Notes under the pieces: model-generated | Told to the model about the DNA's origin: nothing | The model's database searches: none | The model's input: only the letters and a program-made list of their open reading frames with translations | Shown: one piece after another, positions 1 through 9,220 of the stretch | Layout of the letters: the number at the start of each line of letters is the position of its first letter | Position numbering within the stretch: the first letter of the stretch is position 1 | From: [Clostridium] ultunense DSM 10521 | GTDB lineage: Bacteria > Bacillota > Clostridia > Tissierellales > Tepidimicrobiaceae | Length of the DNA: 38,511 nt | Direction of reading: 5' to 3' | Assembly (NCBI RefSeq): GCF_000511955.1 | Contig: NZ_AZSU01000003.1 | Location: forward strand, 560,094-598,604 | Program-made: the position numbers and the translations under genes

Positions 1-208
1 AAAAACGAGGATATATGGTTGAACCTCTAATTGCTTAATTGTTTCACCTAAAATCACCTAAAAATTGTACATAAAGCATATATAAGTAGCTTGGGGAAAC
101 CCTAAAAGGGCCTCCCGGGCATTTTATTGCTCAAAAAACAAGGGATAGATTATTCATAAGAAGTAAAGAAGAAGGTGGGATCTATTAAAGAGGAGCCTAC
201 TAACTAAA
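1..208. other. Unassigned sequence replacing the body of dnaJ
   Basis: This segment lies where the rest of dnaJ would be expected, and shows no DnaJ-like coding in any frame. On the minus strand it holds a GC-rich hairpin around 91-117 (arms GGGAGGCCC and GGGTTTCCC with two G-U pairs). A possible open frame starts with GTG at 57 and runs off the window edge (19 codons, beginning MILGETIKQL). I do not recognise that peptide. The abrupt change from dnaJ coding to unrelated DNA, next to a hairpin, would fit the end of a mobile element or a deletion junction, but no inverted terminal repeat or target duplication can be shown because the window ends here. Confidence 0.35.
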
Positions 209-298
209 TCATTTTCGTGTGAACCTTCTAAAAGAAGATTTTATTTCATCTTGACTGGCATCTTTTGATACGTTGAGTATTTCATAGTAATCTTTCAA
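209..298 (-). pseudogene. dnaJ: dnaJ remnant: N-terminal 29 codons of the J-domain
   Basis: Reading from a TTG at 298, the minus strand encodes a peptide beginning KDYYEILNVSKDASQDEIK and continuing SSFRRFTRK before a TGA at 209-211. This is the start of a J-domain: the KDYYEILGVSKDAS signature and helix II are clear. The frame stops before helix III and the HPD motif that stimulates DnaK, and no frame of the following 208 bases continues the protein. Its place directly after dnaK is the normal dnaJ position. A weak ribosome-binding stretch (AAAGGTTGG) lies upstream of the TTG. This is a truncated gene, not a short functional J protein. An intact dnaJ may exist elsewhere in the genome. Confidence 0.85.
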
Positions 299-340
299 CC
301 AATATCACCAACCTTTAATTTACTCCTATCATAGTTTATC

Positions 341-379
341 AAAAATCAAAGCTAAATCCAATAGATTTAGCTTTGATTT
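341..379 (-). terminator. Intrinsic terminator after dnaK
   Basis: A perfect 16-bp stem (343-358 with 364-379) with a 5-base loop lies 10 bases past the dnaK stop. Its 3' arm on the minus strand ends in a T-run. It separates dnaK from the dnaJ remnant. Confidence 0.85.
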
Positions 380-388
380 CTATAATAT

Positions 389-2215
389 TTATTCATCATC
401 ATCCATAACTTCATAATCTGCATCTACTACATCGTCCTCCGCAGTATGATCTGCAGTTCCAGGTTCAGTTCCCTGTCCTTGAGCCTGCCCATACATTTTT
501 TGGGATATATTATAGAATTCTTGAGTCAATTCTTCAGTTTTCTTCTTAATCTCCTCTATATTATCTCCTTCTAATGCCTTTTTCAGTTCATTTAGTTTCT
601 CTTCAACTTTTGATTTCTCGCTATCGGAAATTTTTCCTTCTAGATCCTTTAATGTTTTTTCTGTCTGATAAACCATAGAGTCAGCATTATTTCTAACTTC
701 TATTTCTTCCTTCTTCTTCTTATCTTCTTCAGCAAACTTTTCGGCTTCTTTCACCTTTTTTTCAATTTCTTCATCCGATAGATTAGTTGATGCAGTAATG
801 GTAATTCTTTGTTCCTTTCCTGTGCCTAAATCCTTAGCACTTACATTAACAATACCGTTGGCATCTATATCAAAGGTTACTTCTATTTGAGGTACTCCCC
901 TTGGTGCAGGTGGAATTCCAGTTAATTGAAATCTTCCTAAAGTTATATTATCACTAGCCATTTGCCTTTCACCCTGTAGAACATGAATATCTACAGAAGT
1001 TTGATTATCTGCAGCAGTAGTGAAAGTTTGAGATTTCTTTGTTGGAATAGTGGTGTTTCTCTCAATTAATCTGGTTGTAACTCCACCTAAAGTCTCTATA
1101 CCTAAAGACAATGGGGTTACGTCTAATAAAAGTAAATCCTTAACCTCTCCACTTAAAACTCCCCCTTGTATTGCGGCTCCAATAGCAACACATTCATCAG
1201 GGTTTATATCCTTTTGTGGTTCCTTCTCTATTAGTTTTTTAACCGCTTCTTGTACCGCAGGTATTCTTGTTGAACCCCCTACAAGCAATACTTTTTCTAT
1301 TTCTCCTGCAGAAAGACCAGCATCTTTTAAAGCTAACCTTATTGGTTCAAGGGTTTTTTCCACTAAATGAGAAGTTAATTCTTCAAATTTTGCTCTAGTA
1401 ATATCCATATTCAAATGTAATGGACCTGAAGCAGTAGCAGTTACAAAAGGTAAATTGATATTAGATGTCATGGTAGTGGAAAGTTCTTTTTTAGCCTTTT
1501 CTGCCGCTTCCTTTAATCTTTGCAACGACATGCTATCCTGTCTTAGATCTACACCATTTTCCTTTTTAAACTTTTCTGCAATATAATCAATTATTGCCTG
1601 GTCAAAATCGTCTCCACCTAGATGATTGTTCCCCCTAGTAGCTAATACTTCAAATACTCCATCTCCTATTTCTAAAATGGAAACGTCAAAGGTTCCACCC
1701 CCTAGGTCAAAGACCATTATCTTATGTTGACCTTCTCCTTTATCTAATCCATAGGCAAGGGCCGCAGCTGTAGGCTCGTTGATAATCCTTTTTACATTTA
1801 ACCCAGCAATCCTGCCCGCATCCTTAGTCGCTTGTCTTTGGCTATCGGTAAAATATGCTGGTACAGTAATTACAGCATCTGTTATAGTTTCTCCTAGATA
1901 GTTTTCCACATCCATCTTGATCTTCTGTAATACCATAGCTGATATATCTTGAGGAGTGTAATCCTTACCATCTATGTTCTTTTTATAATCCTTACCCATC
2001 TCCCTTTTAATGGAAGTTATGGTCCTGTCTGGATTTGTGATCGCTTGTCTTTTTGCAGTTTCTCCAACTAGCCTTTCTCCATCCTTAGTGAAAGCTACTA
2101 CTGATGGAGTCGTTCTATTCCCCTCTGCATTAGGAATAATAATAGGTTCTCCACCTTCCATTACAGCTACACATGAGTTAGTGGTTCCTAAATCGATACC
2201 AATTATTTTTCCCAT
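389..2215 (-). CDS. dnaK: Chaperone DnaK (Hsp70)
   Basis: ATP-dependent Hsp70 chaperone of the cytoplasm. The 608-residue length is normal for Firmicutes. The N-terminal actin-like ATPase domain (about 1-360) starts with [14 protein letters not shown] and contains the phosphate-binding [10 protein letters not shown]. The hydrophobic interdomain linker is [14 protein letters not shown], followed by the beta-sandwich peptide-binding domain and an alpha-helical lid with charged coiled-coil character. The protein ends in the acidic tail EVMDDDE. It is the last intact gene of the hrcA-grpE-dnaK operon, 22 bases after grpE, and is followed by a strong terminator. Regulation by HrcA/CIRCE is expected from the operator upstream of hrcA. 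Its usual J-protein partner, encoded next door in most relatives, is truncated here. Confidence 0.98.
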   Translation of the reverse strand: MGKIIGIDLGTTNSCVAVMEGGEPIIIPNAEGNRTTPSVVAFTKDGERLVGETAKRQAITNPDRTITSIKREMGKDYKKNIDGKDYTPQDISAMVLQKIKMDVENYLGETITDAVITVPAYFTDSQRQATKDAGRIAGLNVKRIINEPTAAALAYGLDKGEGQHKIMVFDLGGGTFDVSILEIGDGVFEVLATRGNNHLGGDDFDQAIIDYIAEKFKKENGVDLRQDSMSLQRLKEAAEKAKKELSTTMTSNINLPFVTATASGPLHLNMDITRAKFEELTSHLVEKTLEPIRLALKDAGLSAGEIEKVLLVGGSTRIPAVQEAVKKLIEKEPQKDINPDECVAIGAAIQGGVLSGEVKDLLLLDVTPLSLGIETLGGVTTRLIERNTTIPTKKSQTFTTAADNQTSVDIHVLQGERQMASDNITLGRFQLTGIPPAPRGVPQIEVTFDIDANGIVNVSAKDLGTGKEQRITITASTNLSDEEIEKKVKEAEKFAEEDKKKKEEIEVRNNADSMVYQTEKTLKDLEGKISDSEKSKVEEKLNELKKALEGDNIEEIKKKTEELTQEFYNISQKMYGQAQGQGTEPGTADHTAEDDVVDADYEVMDDDE

Positions 2216-2237
2216 ATAAATTCCTCCTTAAAATTAT

Positions 2238-2774
2238 TTACTTAGCTACTTTAACCATACTAGGTCTGATAACCTTATCATTTAACAAATATCCTTTTTG
2301 TAATACTTCTAATATAGTTCCTTCTTCTTTATCCTCAACTTCTTCTGCAAAAACGGCATGATGAAAATTAGGGTCAAATCTTTCTCCTAGGCATTTAATT
2401 TCCTTAAGACCATTTCCATTAAGTACCTTCAATATCTGGTCATATATCATTTTTACACCTTGATAGAAACTGTCTTCCTCTTCCACACTTTCTAAAGCCC
2501 TTTCAAAGTTATCTAGTACAGGTAATAGTTGAGTTACAATCTCCTCTGCTGCATAAGTATAAATTTTTTCCTTATCCTTTTCAACCCGATTTTTGAAATT
2601 GATAAAATCCGCTTGGAGCCTCAGGAGCTGGTTAGTCAGCTCCTGTACTTCATGATCCTTTTCTTGAGCTCCTTCAGGCTTTTCATCCTTCAGTTCATCC
2701 TCACCGGTGGTATCTTGTTTTTCCACCGTATCTTCTTCCAATTTTTCTTTTTCTATTTCTTCTTTTCTTTCCAT
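2238..2774 (-). CDS. grpE: Nucleotide exchange factor GrpE
   Basis: GrpE releases ADP from DnaK. The 178-residue protein has the family layout: a very acidic, glutamate-rich N-terminal tail (1-45), a long dimerising coiled coil (about 45-95, LLRLQADFINFKNRVEKDKE), and a C-terminal beta domain with the conserved FDPNFHHAVF segment and a terminal GYLLNDKVIRPSMVKV. It lies between hrcA and dnaK in the classical order. A 12-bp hairpin separates it from hrcA. The start is ATG with AGGGTG upstream. Confidence 0.97.
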   Translation of the reverse strand: MERKEEIEKEKLEEDTVEKQDTTGEDELKDEKPEGAQEKDHEVQELTNQLLRLQADFINFKNRVEKDKEKIYTYAAEEIVTQLLPVLDNFERALESVEEEDSFYQGVKMIYDQILKVLNGNGLKEIKCLGERFDPNFHHAVFAEEVEDKEEGTILEVLQKGYLLNDKVIRPSMVKVAK

Positions 2775-2805
2775 TTAATCACCCTTTATACCCATTTTAA
2801 GTTTT

Positions 2806-2835
2806 GATAGAGTGTAAATTTAATTACACTCTATC
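2806..2835 (-). promoter_or_regulatory. hrcA-grpE intercistronic hairpin (probable mRNA processing/stability element)
   Basis: A perfect 12-bp inverted repeat (2806-2817 with 2824-2835, 6-base loop) overlaps the hrcA stop codon. No T-run follows on the minus strand, so it is unlikely to be a terminator. In Bacillus subtilis the dnaK-operon transcript is cleaved at a stem-loop between hrcA and grpE, separating a short-lived hrcA mRNA from a stable grpE-dnaK mRNA. The same arrangement is inferred here. Confidence 0.6.
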
Positions 2836-3874
2836 TCTTGCCTAGTAACATATTAAATATTTCCGTTAAGTTCATTGAAAACAACTTCAATGAATTTATT
2901 GTAGTAAAATAATCCATTCTTGTGGGCCCAATTACCCCAATTTTACCAATGGTCAGATCACCCAATTTATAAGTAGTAGTTATTAAACTGCAATCCTTTA
3001 TTGGGTCATATATATTTTCATCCCCTATGGTAATTTCTATTCCATTTTCCAAGGAATCGTTCAAAAGTATATCTACTAATAGTTCCTTATCTTCTATAAA
3101 GGATATAAAAGATCTAGCTTTGTCCAGATCCTTGTACTCAGGGAAATTGAAAATCTTAGTAACCCCATCTGCATATACTTCAACATCATCTATATCTTCT
3201 AAGGATTTATTGATTATAGGTATGATACTATCTATGATCTCCTTAAATTCATACATTTCCTCAAATATTCCATTATCCATTGCTTTTCCTATATCATCAA
3301 TAGTAAGCCCTTTTAATTTATGGCTAAGGAAGTTGGATATTCTATTTAATTGGTCTCCTGGTATCTCCTGTTCAATCCTAAATATGGTATTCTTAATAAT
3401 ACCTGAATCTCCCACTAGCACTACCAGTATTTCACTAGGATCAATAGGTATTAGTTGAATATGTTTCAATTTAATTTTCTTTATTTGAGGTGATATAGCC
3501 AATGCAGTATAACTAGTAATTGCCGACAATATCTTAGCAGTATTTTGGATTAGTTGGTCTATCTCGTTAGATTCCCTAGTAAGTATTCTTTTTATCTCTT
3601 CCTTTTTGTTCATATCTATTTTCAATTTCTTGGCCTTTAATATCTGATCTACATATAATCTATAGGCTTTATCTGATGGGACTCTGCCCGATGAAGTATG
3701 GGGTTTGTTTAAATATCCTAAATCTTCTAAATCCGACATCTCATTCCTTATGGTAGCAGAACTTACACCTAAATCATATTGTTTAGATATGGTTCTTGAG
3801 CCAATAGGTTCAGCTGTTAATAAATAGCTATCTATTACAGCATATAAAACCTTTATTTTTCTATCATCCAACAT
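2831..3874 (-). CDS. hrcA: Heat-inducible transcription repressor HrcA
   Basis: HrcA represses class I heat-shock operons by binding CIRCE. The N-terminal winged helix contains KVLYAVIDSYLLTAEPIGS and SSATIRNEMSDLEDLGYL, then the conserved PHTSSGRVPSDKAYRLYVD. The rest is the GAF-like/IDD regulatory part, ending near GPTRMDYFTTINSL. I place the start at ATG 3874 (MLDDRKIKVL), 6 bases after a GAGGTG ribosome-binding site. A longer reading from 3916 would put the start codon inside the CIRCE operator and is unlikely. The chosen product is 347 residues, normal for the family. It is the first gene of the operon and autoregulated. Confidence 0.96.
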   Translation of the reverse strand: MLDDRKIKVLYAVIDSYLLTAEPIGSRTISKQYDLGVSSATIRNEMSDLEDLGYLNKPHTSSGRVPSDKAYRLYVDQILKAKKLKIDMNKKEEIKRILTRESNEIDQLIQNTAKILSAITSYTALAISPQIKKIKLKHIQLIPIDPSEILVVLVGDSGIIKNTIFRIEQEIPGDQLNRISNFLSHKLKGLTIDDIGKAMDNGIFEEMYEFKEIIDSIIPIINKSLEDIDDVEVYADGVTKIFNFPEYKDLDKARSFISFIEDKELLVDILLNDSLENGIEITIGDENIYDPIKDCSLITTTYKLGDLTIGKIGVIGPTRMDYFTTINSLKLFSMNLTEIFNMLLGKR

Positions 3875-3909
3875 ATTTATCACCTCAATATTTATGTTTT
3901 GGATGTTTG

Positions 3910-3936
3910 TTAGCACTCTATAGCCTTGAGTGCTAA
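3910..3936 (-). promoter_or_regulatory. CIRCE operator (HrcA-binding site)
   Basis: A perfect CIRCE: TTAGCACTC at 3910-3918, a 9-base spacer, and GAGTGCTAA at 3928-3936. It lies between the hrcA promoter and its start codon, the classical position for HrcA autoregulation of hrcA-grpE-dnaK. Confidence 0.98.
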
Positions 3937-3942
3937 TCTTAA

Positions 3943-3970
3943 ATTATCATAAATATAAGTCAATTGTCAA
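3943..3970 (-). promoter_or_regulatory. Sigma-A promoter of the hrcA-grpE-dnaK operon
   Basis: On the minus strand a consensus -35 TTGACA (3970-3965) is followed after 16 bases by GATAAT (3948-3943), immediately upstream of CIRCE. Transcription would start at or just before the operator. Confidence 0.8.
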
Positions 3971-3985
3971 TACCTTTTTAAAATA

Positions 3986-5122
3986 TTAAGGTAATATATC
4001 CACATAAACAATATTAGACAGATCTAAACCTTTTGGAGTAAACCTTATCCATTCATCATCTATATACAACAAACCCTGCTCCTTATATTTTATTAGCAGT
4101 TCTTCATATAAATCCTCCACTTTTATTTTAAATCTATTAAAAAAATCATTTTTATTTACACCTTCTATTAATCTTAGCCCCATTATTAGATATTCTGCTA
4201 TAGCCATTTCCCTATTAATAGTTTCTTCCCCATCAATTGGGAATCTATTTTCATCTAAACTGTTATAATAATCCTTAAAATTACTATAATTCCAATACCT
4301 TTTGTCTTTTAAATTTGAATGGGCGGCCAATCCAAACCCTATATAGGGTTTTAATTGCCAATAAAATAGATTGTGTTTGCACTCTAGCCCATCTTTAGCA
4401 AAATTAGATATTTCATAATGTTTATAGCCTTGGTCTTTAAGAAAGTTTATTCCAAAGTGGTACATGTCCCTTTCCATTTCCTCTTCAGCCAATCTTATTT
4501 TTCCTTCTTTATACCATTTATCCATTAAAGTATTTTCCTCTAATATTAAGCTATAATAAGAAATATGTTCTATATCCAATTTTGTTATTTTTTCCAATGT
4601 TTCTTTACAGTCTTCCATAGTTTGATTAGGCAATCCAAACATTAAATCTACATTAACATTTTTGAAATTCAAATTTCTTATTAAATCAAAATTCCTGTAA
4701 AAATCCACAGAAGTATGGACCCTACCAATATTTTTTAAAAGATTATCATTTAAACTTTGAACGCCTATACTAATTCTATTAATACCATACTCTTTATATA
4801 ATTTCAATTTTTCCCTATTTAAAGTTCCAGGATTAGTTTCTATTGTTACTTCTTCTAATGCTTCAACGTTAAAATTCTTATAGATATACTCTAGTATTCT
4901 TCCAATATGCTGTCCTCCTATATAGGAAGGGGTGCCACCACCAATAAAAATGGTTTTGACAATATACTCTTTCAATAATTCTTTATATTCCTTTATTTCT
5001 CCTAGCAAATATTCTATATATTCATCTATTCTATCGTCTTTATGGGGAAATGATACAAAATCACAATAATAACATTTGCTATTACAAAAGGGAATGTGAA
5101 TATATATTCCTAAATCCTTCAA
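3986..5122 (-). CDS. hemW: Radical SAM protein HemW (heme chaperone, formerly called coproporphyrinogen III oxidase-like)
   Basis: A radical SAM enzyme-fold protein of 378 residues. The cluster-binding motif CNSKCYYC gives Cys13, Cys17 and Cys20, with a fourth aromatic/Cys region typical of HemN/HemW. It is followed by IFIGGGTPSYI (SAM binding) and a C-terminal HemN_C winged domain. Residues around GFGLAAHSN also fit HemW. Members with this location beside lepA and hrcA are HemW, which binds heme and is thought to insert it into target proteins, rather than true HemN. The start is TTG at 5122 with AGAGAGGA upstream. It follows lepA in the same direction and may share its transcript. Confidence 0.92.
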   Translation of the reverse strand: MKDLGIYIHIPFCNSKCYYCDFVSFPHKDDRIDEYIEYLLGEIKEYKELLKEYIVKTIFIGGGTPSYIGGQHIGRILEYIYKNFNVEALEEVTIETNPGTLNREKLKLYKEYGINRISIGVQSLNDNLLKNIGRVHTSVDFYRNFDLIRNLNFKNVNVDLMFGLPNQTMEDCKETLEKITKLDIEHISYYSLILEENTLMDKWYKEGKIRLAEEEMERDMYHFGINFLKDQGYKHYEISNFAKDGLECKHNLFYWQLKPYIGFGLAAHSNLKDKRYWNYSNFKDYYNSLDENRFPIDGEETINREMAIAEYLIMGLRLIEGVNKNDFFNRFKIKVEDLYEELLIKYKEQGLLYIDDEWIRFTPKGLDLSNIVYVDILP

Positions 5123-5154
5123 TTAAATCTTCCTCTCTGAAAATGGATAAATTT

Positions 5155-5176
5155 AATGCACACTTCAGTGTGCATT
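5155..5176 (-). terminator. Hairpin between lepA and hemW (weak terminator or attenuator)
   Basis: A perfect 9-bp stem (5155-5163 with 5168-5176) with a TTCA loop begins two bases after the lepA stop. Only a short mixed A/T tract follows on the minus strand, so read-through into hemW is likely. Confidence 0.45.
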
Positions 5177-5177
5177 C

Positions 5178-6989
5178 TTATTTCTCATCATATTTTAGTA
5201 CAGCTAGAAAAGCTTCCTGAGGCACTTCTACGGAACCGATCTGTCTCATCCTCTTCTTTCCTTCTTTTTGTTTCTCCAATAGTTTCTTCTTCCTAGTAAT
5301 ATCTCCACCATAACATTTAGCCAATACGTCTTTTCTAAGAGCTCGTACAGTCTCTCTAGCAATTATTTTTGAACCTATTACAGCTTGTATAGGTACAGCA
5401 AATTGATGGCGAGGTATTTCATCTTTTAACCTTTCAGCAATACTTCTACCTCTTTCATAAGCCTTATCCTTATGAACTATTATTGAAAAGGCATCTACTA
5501 ATTCCCCATTAATTAATATATCTAATTTAACCAGTTCAGATTCTTCATAGCCTTTAAGTTCATAATCTAAAGAGGCATAACCCCTTGTTCTAGATTTTAA
5601 GGCATCAAAAAAATCGTATATTACCTCATTTAAAGGTAGATCATAATGCATTACCACTCTCGTTTCTTCTAAATATTCCATATTTATAAATGTGCCACGT
5701 CTATTCTGGCAAAGTTCCATTACAGCACCAACATAATCCGTTGGAGTCATAATAGAGGCAGATACAATAGGCTCTTCCATATATTCTATTTCAGTTTCAT
5801 GAGGTAAATTGGTAGGATTCTGTATGGATAACATTTCCCCTGACTCGGTCATAACTTTATATATTACGCTGGGAGCAGTGGTTACAATATTTAAATCGAA
5901 TTCCCTCTCCAGTCTCTCTTGTATTATTTCCATATGAAGTAATCCTAAGAAACCACATCTAAATCCAAATCCTAATGCAGCAGAAGTTTCTGGCTCAAAA
6001 ATTAGACTAGCATCGTTTACTTGTAATTTTTCAAGGGCATCCCTGACGGAGTTAAAATCCTCTCCTTCGGCGGGATAAATTCCACAATATACCATAGGAA
6101 CTACCTTTTTATATCCTGACAAAGGACTATCCGTTGGATTATTATGGTCTGTTATAGTATCTCCTACCCTTGCATCTTTAACATTTTTTATGCTAGCTAC
6201 AACATAGCCTACATCTCCAGCCTCCAATTGATCTACAGGTCCTTGTTTGGAAGTCGTTACTCCTACTTCCGTTACCTCATAATGTTTATTAGAGGACATC
6301 ATCCTTATCTCCATACCAGGTTTAAGTACGCCTTCAAACACTCTAATATAAGCCACTACCCCTTTATAGCTATCGTAATAGGAGTCAAAAATTAATGCTT
6401 TTAAAGGTGCCTTTTTTTCCCCCTTTGGAGCTGGAATTTTATTTACTATTTCCTCTAAAACGGCTTCTATATTCAAACCCTCTTTAGCAGATATTAAGGG
6501 TGCCTCCTCAGCTTCTATACCAATAACATCTTCTATTTCTTTTTTTACTTCCTCTGGTCTAGCACTAGGTAGATCAATCTTATTGATTATGGGTACAATC
6601 TCTAAATCTTGTTCTAAAGCCAAATATACATTTGCAAGGGTTTGGGCTTCAATCCCTTGAGTAGCGTCTATTATTAATAGAGCCCCTTCACATGCTGCTA
6701 GTGATCTAGATACCTCGTAGTTAAAATCTACGTGACCTGGTGTATCAATTAGATTTAAAACATATTCTTCTCCGTCTTTAGCCTTATAGTTAAGCCTTAC
6801 ATTTTTTAGTTTTATAGTTATGCCTCTTTCCCTCTCTAAATCCATACTATCTAGGATTTGGTCTTGCATCTCTCTAGACGTTAACAATCCGGTTTTTTCT
6901 ATTAATCTATCGGCAAGGGTGGATTTTCCATGATCGATATGGGCAATAATAGAAAAATTCCTAATATTGGTTTGCTTAACATTCTGCAT
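5178..6989 (-). CDS. lepA: Elongation factor 4 (LepA)
   Basis: Translational GTPase that acts on ribosomes, proposed in back-translocation or initiation. The 603-residue length is typical. G-domain motifs are intact: [10 protein letters not shown] (G1), an ERGITI switch (G2), DTPGHVDF (G3), NKIDLP (G4) and SAKEG (G5). These are followed by EF-G-like domains II, III and V and the LepA-specific C-terminal domain, with [19 protein letters not shown] and the terminal [15 protein letters not shown]. The start is ATG with AAGGAGG upstream. It sits between the small membrane-protein gene and hemW in the order common to Clostridia. Confidence 0.98.
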   Translation of the reverse strand: MQNVKQTNIRNFSIIAHIDHGKSTLADRLIEKTGLLTSREMQDQILDSMDLERERGITIKLKNVRLNYKAKDGEEYVLNLIDTPGHVDFNYEVSRSLAACEGALLIIDATQGIEAQTLANVYLALEQDLEIVPIINKIDLPSARPEEVKKEIEDVIGIEAEEAPLISAKEGLNIEAVLEEIVNKIPAPKGEKKAPLKALIFDSYYDSYKGVVAYIRVFEGVLKPGMEIRMMSSNKHYEVTEVGVTTSKQGPVDQLEAGDVGYVVASIKNVKDARVGDTITDHNNPTDSPLSGYKKVVPMVYCGIYPAEGEDFNSVRDALEKLQVNDASLIFEPETSAALGFGFRCGFLGLLHMEIIQERLEREFDLNIVTTAPSVIYKVMTESGEMLSIQNPTNLPHETEIEYMEEPIVSASIMTPTDYVGAVMELCQNRRGTFINMEYLEETRVVMHYDLPLNEVIYDFFDALKSRTRGYASLDYELKGYEESELVKLDILINGELVDAFSIIVHKDKAYERGRSIAERLKDEIPRHQFAVPIQAVIGSKIIARETVRALRKDVLAKCYGGDITRKKKLLEKQKEGKKRMRQIGSVEVPQEAFLAVLKYDEK

Positions 6990-7060
6990 ATCTTTCCTCC
7001 TTAAGATGTTACAATAACTCTAAGCTATAATTATAACAGAAAAATAGATATAAGTAAAAC

Positions 7061-7086
7061 AAAAGACCAAGATATCCTGGTCTTTT
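7061..7086 (-). terminator. Intrinsic terminator between the small membrane gene and lepA
   Basis: A 9-bp stem AAAAGACCA/TGGTCTTTT (7061-7069 with 7078-7086) follows the 7088 gene on the minus strand and leads into a TTTTGTTTT-like tract. It isolates lepA from the upstream lepB cluster. Confidence 0.75.
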
Positions 7087-7087
7087 T

Positions 7088-7345
7088 TTAAGGACTTTTT
7101 TTAAAGATTTTCAAATCAATTAAATAGCTTTCACCAAATAGATATAGCTTTCTTTCCTTTAAATCTAGTTTAAATATAATTGGATTTTTCAAATAATCTA
7201 AGTAAATAATATTCGTATTTACTACCTTTATTCCATAATAAAGCATAAGTAATATTAGGATAATAATGAATGATTTGAAAATTTTTTTTCTTTTTTCTTG
7301 CTTTAATCGTTTTCTCTTCTCAACTCTAGTATCCAAATGTACCAC
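7088..7345 (-). CDS. Small basic single-span membrane protein, function unknown
   Basis: I do not recognise a family. The 85-residue product has a strongly basic N-terminus (KRKRLKQEKRKKIFK), one hydrophobic segment (about 25-41, SFIIILILLMLYYGIKV) and a short outward C-terminal part with alternating hydrophobic and charged residues. The positive-inside rule would put the N-terminus in the cytoplasm. It lies 35 bases after lepB on the same strand and is followed by a terminator, so it is probably co-transcribed with the signal peptidase gene. The ATG start lacks a strong Shine-Dalgarno, so the exact N-terminus is uncertain. Confidence 0.65.
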   Translation of the reverse strand: MVHLDTRVEKRKRLKQEKRKKIFKSFIIILILLMLYYGIKVVNTNIIYLDYLKNPIIFKLDLKERKLYLFGESYLIDLKIFKKSP

Positions 7346-7380
7346 CCTAGTTATTTTACCTAAAAATGATTGGTTTTATA

Positions 7381-7929
7381 CTATTCTAATTTTCCAAATC
7401 GATGGTTGAAGGGAAAATATCTAAAGTTTGTTATCCCCTTTATGGAATCTAAAGGAACACAACCAAAATACCTACTATCTTTGCTAGCCCCCTCATCTCT
7501 ATTATCTCCCAATACAAAAACGTATCCTTTAGGAACTTCCCAGTAATTTTCTCCGTATATATGAGTATAAGATCCTTCTTCTATATAATCTTCTTCTAAT
7601 ACATTTCCATTTAAATATACTTTGCCATCGATTATAGCTACTGTATCTCCTCCAATGCCAATTACCCTTTTTATATAATCTTTATTAGAAGCATCGGGAG
7701 CTTTTAAAACTACAATTTCACCCCTTTTTGGTCCTGAAAAATATAAAGGTAATTTGTTTGCGAACAGTCTATCTCTTTCATATAAAGTTGGATACATCGA
7801 ATTTCCTAATACATAAGTTGTATTGAATATAAAAGTCTTTATCAATATAGCTATTACTATAGCTAATAATATACTCTTAATCCATTCTAGAGCTTCGTTT
7901 TTTGCAACTTTATTGTTGTCTTCTTCCAT
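7381..7929 (-). CDS. lepB: Signal peptidase I
   Basis: Membrane-bound serine protease that removes signal peptides. At 182 residues it is a typical Gram-positive (SipS-like) enzyme. A short cytoplasmic N-terminus is followed by one membrane span (about 17-38). The nucleophile Ser44 lies in GNSMYPTL and the general base Lys87 in YIKRVIGIGGD. The C-terminal GDNRDEGASKDSRYFG box is intact. It lies between spoIIP and the small membrane gene, with a Shine-Dalgarno-like GAGGAGGA before the ATG. Confidence 0.97.
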   Translation of the reverse strand: MEEDNNKVAKNEALEWIKSILLAIVIAILIKTFIFNTTYVLGNSMYPTLYERDRLFANKLPLYFSGPKRGEIVVLKAPDASNKDYIKRVIGIGGDTVAIIDGKVYLNGNVLEEDYIEEGSYTHIYGENYWEVPKGYVFVLGDNRDEGASKDSRYFGCVPLDSIKGITNFRYFPFNHRFGKLE

Positions 7930-7991
7930 CTCAATTCCTCCTCTTCCAAATGTATTCTTATTATAGCATTTTTTAAAATTAAAAAAAAGTT

Positions 7992-9137
7992 TTATTCTTG
8001 AATATTTTCTACAACTATGCTCAGTATTTCTCCCAAAATCCTAGCTGTTTCCATGGCCTCTTCCATTGTATTTAAATTACTTCCAACTTCTATTAAAGCC
8101 GAATAATCTGAAAGGAATTGGTTATATTTGCCCACTGGTTTTATCATAATACCCGTACAAAGATTAGGATATAAAGTATCCGTTACTGCCTTAATATATT
8201 TAGCAAAGCTTAACACCGCCTCTTTATTTGGTGAATCTGGCCCTATTACAAAATAGAAGGTGGCAGCCTTTTTTCCATCTATATCTATCTTAAACTTTTC
8301 TATTAGATTTTTCATATTTTTAATGACTTTAGGATCATTATGATCATGCCCATCCCTATGAATATCTAACAATATCTTAAAATTGTTATTATCTTTTATT
8401 TTTTCATTTACAGTTTTTAAAGATTCGGTGTAGGATTTGTTATAAGAAGGTACGTCATGATATTTAATCACATGTTCTACTTTATGTCCATTCTCCTCCA
8501 GTGTTTTAGAAATAATTTCGCCAATAGTAATTACATTAAGTTTTTTATCAGTAGTATGATGTAGATTAGTATCCAGGGAGGAATAAGATTCTGTACCATG
8601 AGTATGGTATATAAGTATATATGGCTTTTCCCTATCTATTTTCAATGGGTTAATATTCAAAGGTTTGGGCACATTTGAAACAGATATATCCCCCTTAGAA
8701 TCATTAATAATTATTAAATCTTCATATTCTTCTAGTCTATCTATTATTATAAAATCCTCGACTAATGTTGGATTATTCTCTATATCCCTTTCTTCTGTTT
8801 CACCATCAGATTTGGAATCATTGCCCATAAACAATATAGATGGGAATTGAGCTTTTAAAAATTCCTTTAGCCCATGGACTGGGGATAGGCTTTTATAAAA
8901 GGTCTCATTCCAACTATTTCCCTTATATTGATGGATTTTATAGAGGTTAATTATGGAGCTTGTTCTACTAAAAAGGGAAATAAAAGCACTGCCATCTTCA
9001 AAATATGATTTTTCTTCACTAAAAACTGGTTCGGCTTTATCCTCCTTCCAATTAATTAGCATTGTACCTATGTTGAATACTATGAGGCATATTAATGCAA
9101 ATATAATATAGTTATTTCTACTGTCCTTTCCCCTCAT
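7992..9137 (-). CDS. spoIIP: Stage II sporulation protein P (SpoIIP)
   Basis: SpoIIP is the peptidoglycan amidase/endopeptidase of the DMP engulfment machine that works with SpoIID and SpoIIM. The 381-residue protein has an N-terminal membrane anchor (about 11-26) and a variable linker. The catalytic amidase-like domain carries the zinc-ligand motif YHTHGTESY (near 177), the ILLDIHRDG motif and the late EVGSNLNTMEEA motif. It sits next to gpr, as in many spore-forming Clostridia. Its expression would be mother-cell (sigma-E) dependent, although I did not identify a convincing sigma-E promoter in the 83 bases upstream. Confidence 0.95.
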   Translation of the reverse strand: MRGKDSRNNYIIFALICLIVFNIGTMLINWKEDKAEPVFSEEKSYFEDGSAFISLFSRTSSIINLYKIHQYKGNSWNETFYKSLSPVHGLKEFLKAQFPSILFMGNDSKSDGETEERDIENNPTLVEDFIIIDRLEEYEDLIIINDSKGDISVSNVPKPLNINPLKIDREKPYILIYHTHGTESYSSLDTNLHHTTDKKLNVITIGEIISKTLEENGHKVEHVIKYHDVPSYNKSYTESLKTVNEKIKDNNNFKILLDIHRDGHDHNDPKVIKNMKNLIEKFKIDIDGKKAATFYFVIGPDSPNKEAVLSFAKYIKAVTDTLYPNLCTGIMIKPVGKYNQFLSDYSALIEVGSNLNTMEEAMETARILGEILSIVVENIQE

Positions 9138-9220
9138 AAAAACACTCCTTAAATTTAGTATTCAATACATAGATTATATTCAATTGAAATCCCAGATATG
9201 ATAACTGTTTTAGAGAGGTT

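Noticed and set aside
1050-1370. Open frame of 106 codons on the plus strand inside dnaK
   Set aside because: It is antisense to a conserved DnaK region, has no ribosome-binding site and no recognisable protein features; an artefact of AT-rich codon use.
3875-3916. Upstream extension of hrcA starting at 3916
   Set aside because: The start codon would lie inside the CIRCE operator and lacks a Shine-Dalgarno, while ATG 3874 follows GAGGTG and matches the family N-terminus.
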